The notes below the pieces were generated by a model, which did not search any database, was not told where the DNA came from, and saw only the letters and a program-made list of their open reading frames with translations. From CAYNQN01 sp964530525 (lineage in GTDB: Bacteria; Actinomycetota; Acidimicrobiia; Acidimicrobiales; Acidimicrobilacustridaceae), in assembly GCA_964530525.1 (NCBI GenBank), contig CAZHBH010000003.1, positions 5,354 to 69,353 on the forward strand: a stretch of DNA of 64,000 nt, in the 5' to 3' direction. The position numbers and the translations under genes were made by a program. Positions 61,490 through 64,000 of the stretch are shown here, in pieces; within the stretch, counting starts at the first letter, position 1; each line of letters begins with the position of its first letter.

Positions 61490-62425
61490 TCAGGCAGGGG
61501 CTCTGTCGGCTACGGCGGTGAGGACCTCGGCGCCTTCCGAGGTGACCAGGATCGTGTGCTCGAACTGAGCCGTGCGGCTCCCGTCGGTGGTGACAGCCGT
61601 CCAGCCGTCTTCCCAGATCCTGTGCTGTCCGGTTCCCATCGAGATCATCGGTTCGATCGTGAAGGTCATGCCTTCCTCGGCCACCGCGGTGAGCCTGGGC
61701 TCGTGGTAGTGGGGGATCTGGAGGTCGCTGTGGAACTGCTCGCCGATGCCGTGGCCCACGAAGGCGCGGACCACGCTGTAGCCGTGCGCCTCGGCGTGGG
61801 CCTCGATGGCCCTTCCGATGAGCGACAGCGGATGCCCGGGCGCCACCGCCTCGATCCCTGCCTCCATGCACTCTCTGGTGACGCGCACGAGCCGCCGAGA
61901 GGCCTCGTCGACCTCACCCACCTCGAAGGTGGCGTTCGTGTCGCCGTGGACACCGTCGACGAACGCGGTCACGTCGAGGTTCACGATGTCTCCGTCGGCC
62001 AGGGGCCTGTCGTCGGGTATGCCGTGGCAGATCACCTCGTTCACCGAGGTGCACACCGACTTGGGGAACCCCTTGTAGCGCAGGGGGCTCGGGTAGGCAC
62101 CGCGCTCCAGGCAGAGCTCGTGCACGTAGGCGTCGATCTCGTCGGTGGTCACCCCGGGGGCGACTGCAGCGCCGGCCAGCGAGAGCACCTCCGCCGCTAT
62201 GCGCCCGGCCCGGCGCATGCGCTCGATCGTCTCGGGCGCCTTCACCCGTGGCTCGTCCCAGCGCTTGGGGACGAGGGTGTCGCGGTACTCGGGAACGGCG
62301 ATGCTCTCGGGCACGGCCCTCTCCGGGCTCACGCGGCCGGCGCGAAGCCTGTTGTCGGGGCTTCCGTGGCAGCGCTTGTACTTCTTGCTGCTACCGCACC
62401 AGCAGGGGTCGTTCGACTTGAGCAT
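61490..62425 (-). CDS. map: Methionine aminopeptidase type I with SEC-C motif
   Basis: 311-aa enzyme removing initiator Met. The N-terminal SEC-C zinc motif NDPCWCGSSKKYKRCHG (residues 5-21) marks it as MetAP1c-like. Metal ligands appear in NLDVTAFVDGVHGDTN (Asp, Asp), HGIGEQFHSDL (His), FTIEPMI (Glu) and FEHTILVT (Glu). I chose ATG 62425; the upstream ATG at 62452 would overlap the divergent gene's start. Confidence 0.93.
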   Translation of the reverse strand: MLKSNDPCWCGSSKKYKRCHGSPDNRLRAGRVSPERAVPESIAVPEYRDTLVPKRWDEPRVKAPETIERMRRAGRIAAEVLSLAGAAVAPGVTTDEIDAYVHELCLERGAYPSPLRYKGFPKSVCTSVNEVICHGIPDDRPLADGDIVNLDVTAFVDGVHGDTNATFEVGEVDEASRRLVRVTRECMEAGIEAVAPGHPLSLIGRAIEAHAEAHGYSVVRAFVGHGIGEQFHSDLQIPHYHEPRLTAVAEEGMTFTIEPMISMGTGQHRIWEDGWTAVTTDGSRTAQFEHTILVTSEGAEVLTAVADRAPA

Positions 62426-62450
62426 CGAAGGCGGAGTGTACTTTCGGCTC

Positions 62451-62810
62451 ATGGCGTTGGCCGATGTGCACGCGACTTGGGCCTGGGTGGTCGTCGGCTC
62501 GAACGCCTTCGCCGGATGCTGGGCCCTGGCGGCGAACTGGCTGGAGCCGTTGCGGTTGCGGGCGCTGTGGTGGACGGTGGCGGTCGCCCAGCTGACGATC
62601 TTCGTCGAGGTGATCCTCGGGGTGATCATGGTCGCGGTGCAGGGCGTGGAGGCCCCGCAGTTCCACATGTTCTACGGGTTCGTCGCCATCGTGACCGTCG
62701 GGCTCATCTACAGCTACCGACAGCAGGTGGCCAAGCACCTCTACCTGCTCTACGGCCTCGGCGGGCTGTTCTTGATGGGCTTGGGCCTGCGGGCCGTCTA
62801 CGTCCACTAG
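62451..62810 (+). CDS. Small four-helix membrane protein
   Basis: 119-aa protein with four hydrophobic helices (WAWVVVGSNAFAGCWALAA, WTVAVAQLTIFVEVILGVIM, FYGFVAIVTVGLIYSY, LYGLGGLFLMGLGL). No family recognised. Its start is 25 bp from the divergent map start. Confidence 0.75.
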   Translation: MALADVHATWAWVVVGSNAFAGCWALAANWLEPLRLRALWWTVAVAQLTIFVEVILGVIMVAVQGVEAPQFHMFYGFVAIVTVGLIYSYRQQVAKHLYLLYGLGGLFLMGLGLRAVYVH

Positions 62811-62868
62811 GCGAGGACGACGGCCCCACGGCGGACCCCCTTCGGGGCGAGGACGAGCGGGTCCGGAG

Positions 62869-63105
62869 CTAGAGGTTGACGACCGGGCAGGTGAGCGTGC
62901 GGGTGATGCCGTCGATCATCTGGAGCCGGCTCACGACCATCTTGCCCAGGTCGTCGACCGAGTCGGCCTCGGCCCGGGCGATGACGTCGTAGGGGCCGGT
63001 CACGTCGTCGGCGGATACCACACCAGGGATGGCTCCCACCGCCTCGGCCACCTGGGCCGCGCGGCCGACCTCGGTCTGGATCAACACGAAAGCGCTCACT
63101 GCCAT
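62869..63105 (-). CDS. AsnC/Lrp-type ligand-binding (RAM) domain protein
   Basis: 78-aa protein: the regulator-of-amino-acid-metabolism fold alone (SAFVLIQTEVGRAAQVAEAV, VSADDVTGPYDVIARAEA) without a DNA-binding domain. Such stand-alone RAM proteins bind small ligands. The ATG at 63105 is preceded by GCAGGAGG. It follows pckG on the minus strand, with 28 bp between the genes. Confidence 0.88.
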   Translation of the reverse strand: MAVSAFVLIQTEVGRAAQVAEAVGAIPGVVSADDVTGPYDVIARAEADSVDDLGKMVVSRLQMIDGITRTLTCPVVNL

Positions 63106-63133
63106 CGGCGCACCTCCTGCCGCTCCCTGACCG

Positions 63134-64000
63134 CTAGCCGGCCAGGCGCTTCTCCAGCTCCCGCATCTCGTCGCTCAGCTCGTCGGGGAGCTGCTCCCCG
63201 AACCGCTCGTAGTGGGCGTCGAGCTGGGGGATCTCGCCACGCCAGGCCTCGGCGTCGACGGACAGCAGCTCCTCCAGGGTGCCGGGGTCGATCTCGAGGC
63301 CTGCAGTGTCAAGGCTGGCCTCGGTGGGGACCCGGCCGATCGGGGTGTCGGACGCATCGGCCTGCCCGTCGATCCGCTCGAGGACCCACTTGAGGACCCG
63401 GCTGTTCTCGCCGAAGCCAGGCCAGAGGAACGAGCCGTCGGCGCCCTTGCGGAACCAGTTGACCCAGAAGAGCCTGGGGAGCTTGGCCGGATCGGCGTCG
63501 GCGCCGATGCTCAGCCAGTGTGCGAAGTAGTCGCCCATGTTGTAGCCGCAGAAGGGCAGCATCGCGAAGGGGTCGAACCGCAGCTCACCGACGGTCCCTG
63601 CGGCCGCAGCCGTCTTCTCCGAAGACATGATCGAGCCAAGGAACACGCCGTGCTGCCAGTTGAACGACTCGGTGACGAGCGGGACGTTCGTGGCGCGCCG
63701 CCCGCCGAAGAGGATGGCCGAGATGGGGACCCCCTCAGGGTCCTCCCACTCTGGAGCGATGGAGGGGCACTGCGATGCCGGTGCCGTGAAGCGGGCGTTG
63801 GGGTGGGCGGCCGGCGTGTCCGACTCGGGGGACCAGTCCTGGCCCCTCCAGTCGACGAGGTGGGCCGGCGGCTCGTCGGTGAGGTCCTCCCACCACACGT
63901 CGCCCTCGTCGGTGAGGGCGCAGTTGGTGAAGATGGAGTTGCTGTCGAGCGTGCGCAGCGCGTTGCGGTTGGTCTTCTCGTTGGTGCCCGGTGCCACGCC
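63134..64000 (-). CDS. pckG: GTP-dependent phosphoenolpyruvate carboxykinase, 3' part
   Basis: About 288 C-terminal residues of a roughly 600-aa gluconeogenic enzyme that makes PEP from oxaloacetate. Seen: [60 protein letters not shown] and [19 protein letters not shown]. The 5' part lies past the window edge, so nothing can be said about its start or P-loop. Confidence 0.93.
   Translation of the reverse strand, partial: GVAPGTNEKTNRNALRTLDSNSIFTNCALTDEGDVWWEDLTDEPPAHLVDWRGQDWSPESDTPAAHPNARFTAPASQCPSIAPEWEDPEGVPISAILFGGRRATNVPLVTESFNWQHGVFLGSIMSSEKTAAAAGTVGELRFDPFAMLPFCGYNMGDYFAHWLSIGADADPAKLPRLFWVNWFRKGADGSFLWPGFGENSRVLKWVLERIDGQADASDTPIGRVPTEASLDTAGLEIDPGTLEELLSVDAEAWRGEIPQLDAHYERFGEQLPDELSDEMRELEKRLAG

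Overview
The window is high-GC DNA with many GTG and a few TTG starts. Its gene families point to an actinobacterium: a fused E1/E2-type 2-oxoglutarate dehydrogenase (Kgd), a polyphosphate glucokinase, a luciferase-like (F420/FMN) oxidoreductase, a UvrD2-like helicase, a lysine-rich histone-like protein, and operators of the KstR type upstream of fatty-acid/steroid-type degradation genes. The class Acidimicrobiia is my best guess. That placement is inference from gene content, not a phylogenetic result.

Layout. 1-12.05 kb is chromosomal backbone: the end of an MFS transporter, an L,D-transpeptidase lipoprotein, gltX, a DUF218 protein, tRNA-Gln(CTG), a sucrase-ferredoxin-like protein, a CrtO-like acyltransferase, glutathione peroxidase, a carotenoid oxygenase, a secreted beta-propeller protein, a quinone-reductase-like enzyme and an AcpH-like protein.

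12.27-29.69 kb is an accessory island built on tRNA-Arg(CCT), with three direct copies of the tRNA 3' half (12.3, 14.9 and 29.6 kb). They delimit two tandem elements. The first is 2.56 kb, has no integrase and carries an AbiEi/AbiEii-like pair. The second is about 14.8 kb, with a tyrosine integrase at one end and an AlpA/Xis-like gene at the other. Its cargo looks like a defence island: a PD-(D/E)XK nuclease plus OLD-family ATPase/TOPRIM pair, an AbiEi regulator with no AbiEii beside an MbcA/RES toxin pair, an IS256-family element, a 1162-residue SIR2-DUF4020 protein, and two small unrecognised genes. The PD-(D/E)XK + OLD operon and the AbiEi + MbcA/RES arrangement are my best candidates for undescribed systems.

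29.7-64 kb returns to backbone. It holds an autoregulated ArsR/SRPBCC/DinB-like operon with a Ser-Glu hexanucleotide repeat; a lipid/steroid-type degradation block (acetoacetate-decarboxylase-like protein, two enoyl-CoA hydratases, aldehyde dehydrogenase, acyl-CoA synthetase, esterase) with two KstR-like operators; and a sugar-phosphate operon (gnd, aldose epimerase, pgi, ppgK). After these come VanW and UbiB-like proteins, sulfate activation (cysQ divergent from cysDNC), a Lys-rich histone-like protein, kgd, exonuclease III, a thioesterase, a UvrD-like helicase, a minimal zincin, a PH-domain protein, map, an AsnC-type ligand-binding protein and the 3' part of pckG at the right edge.
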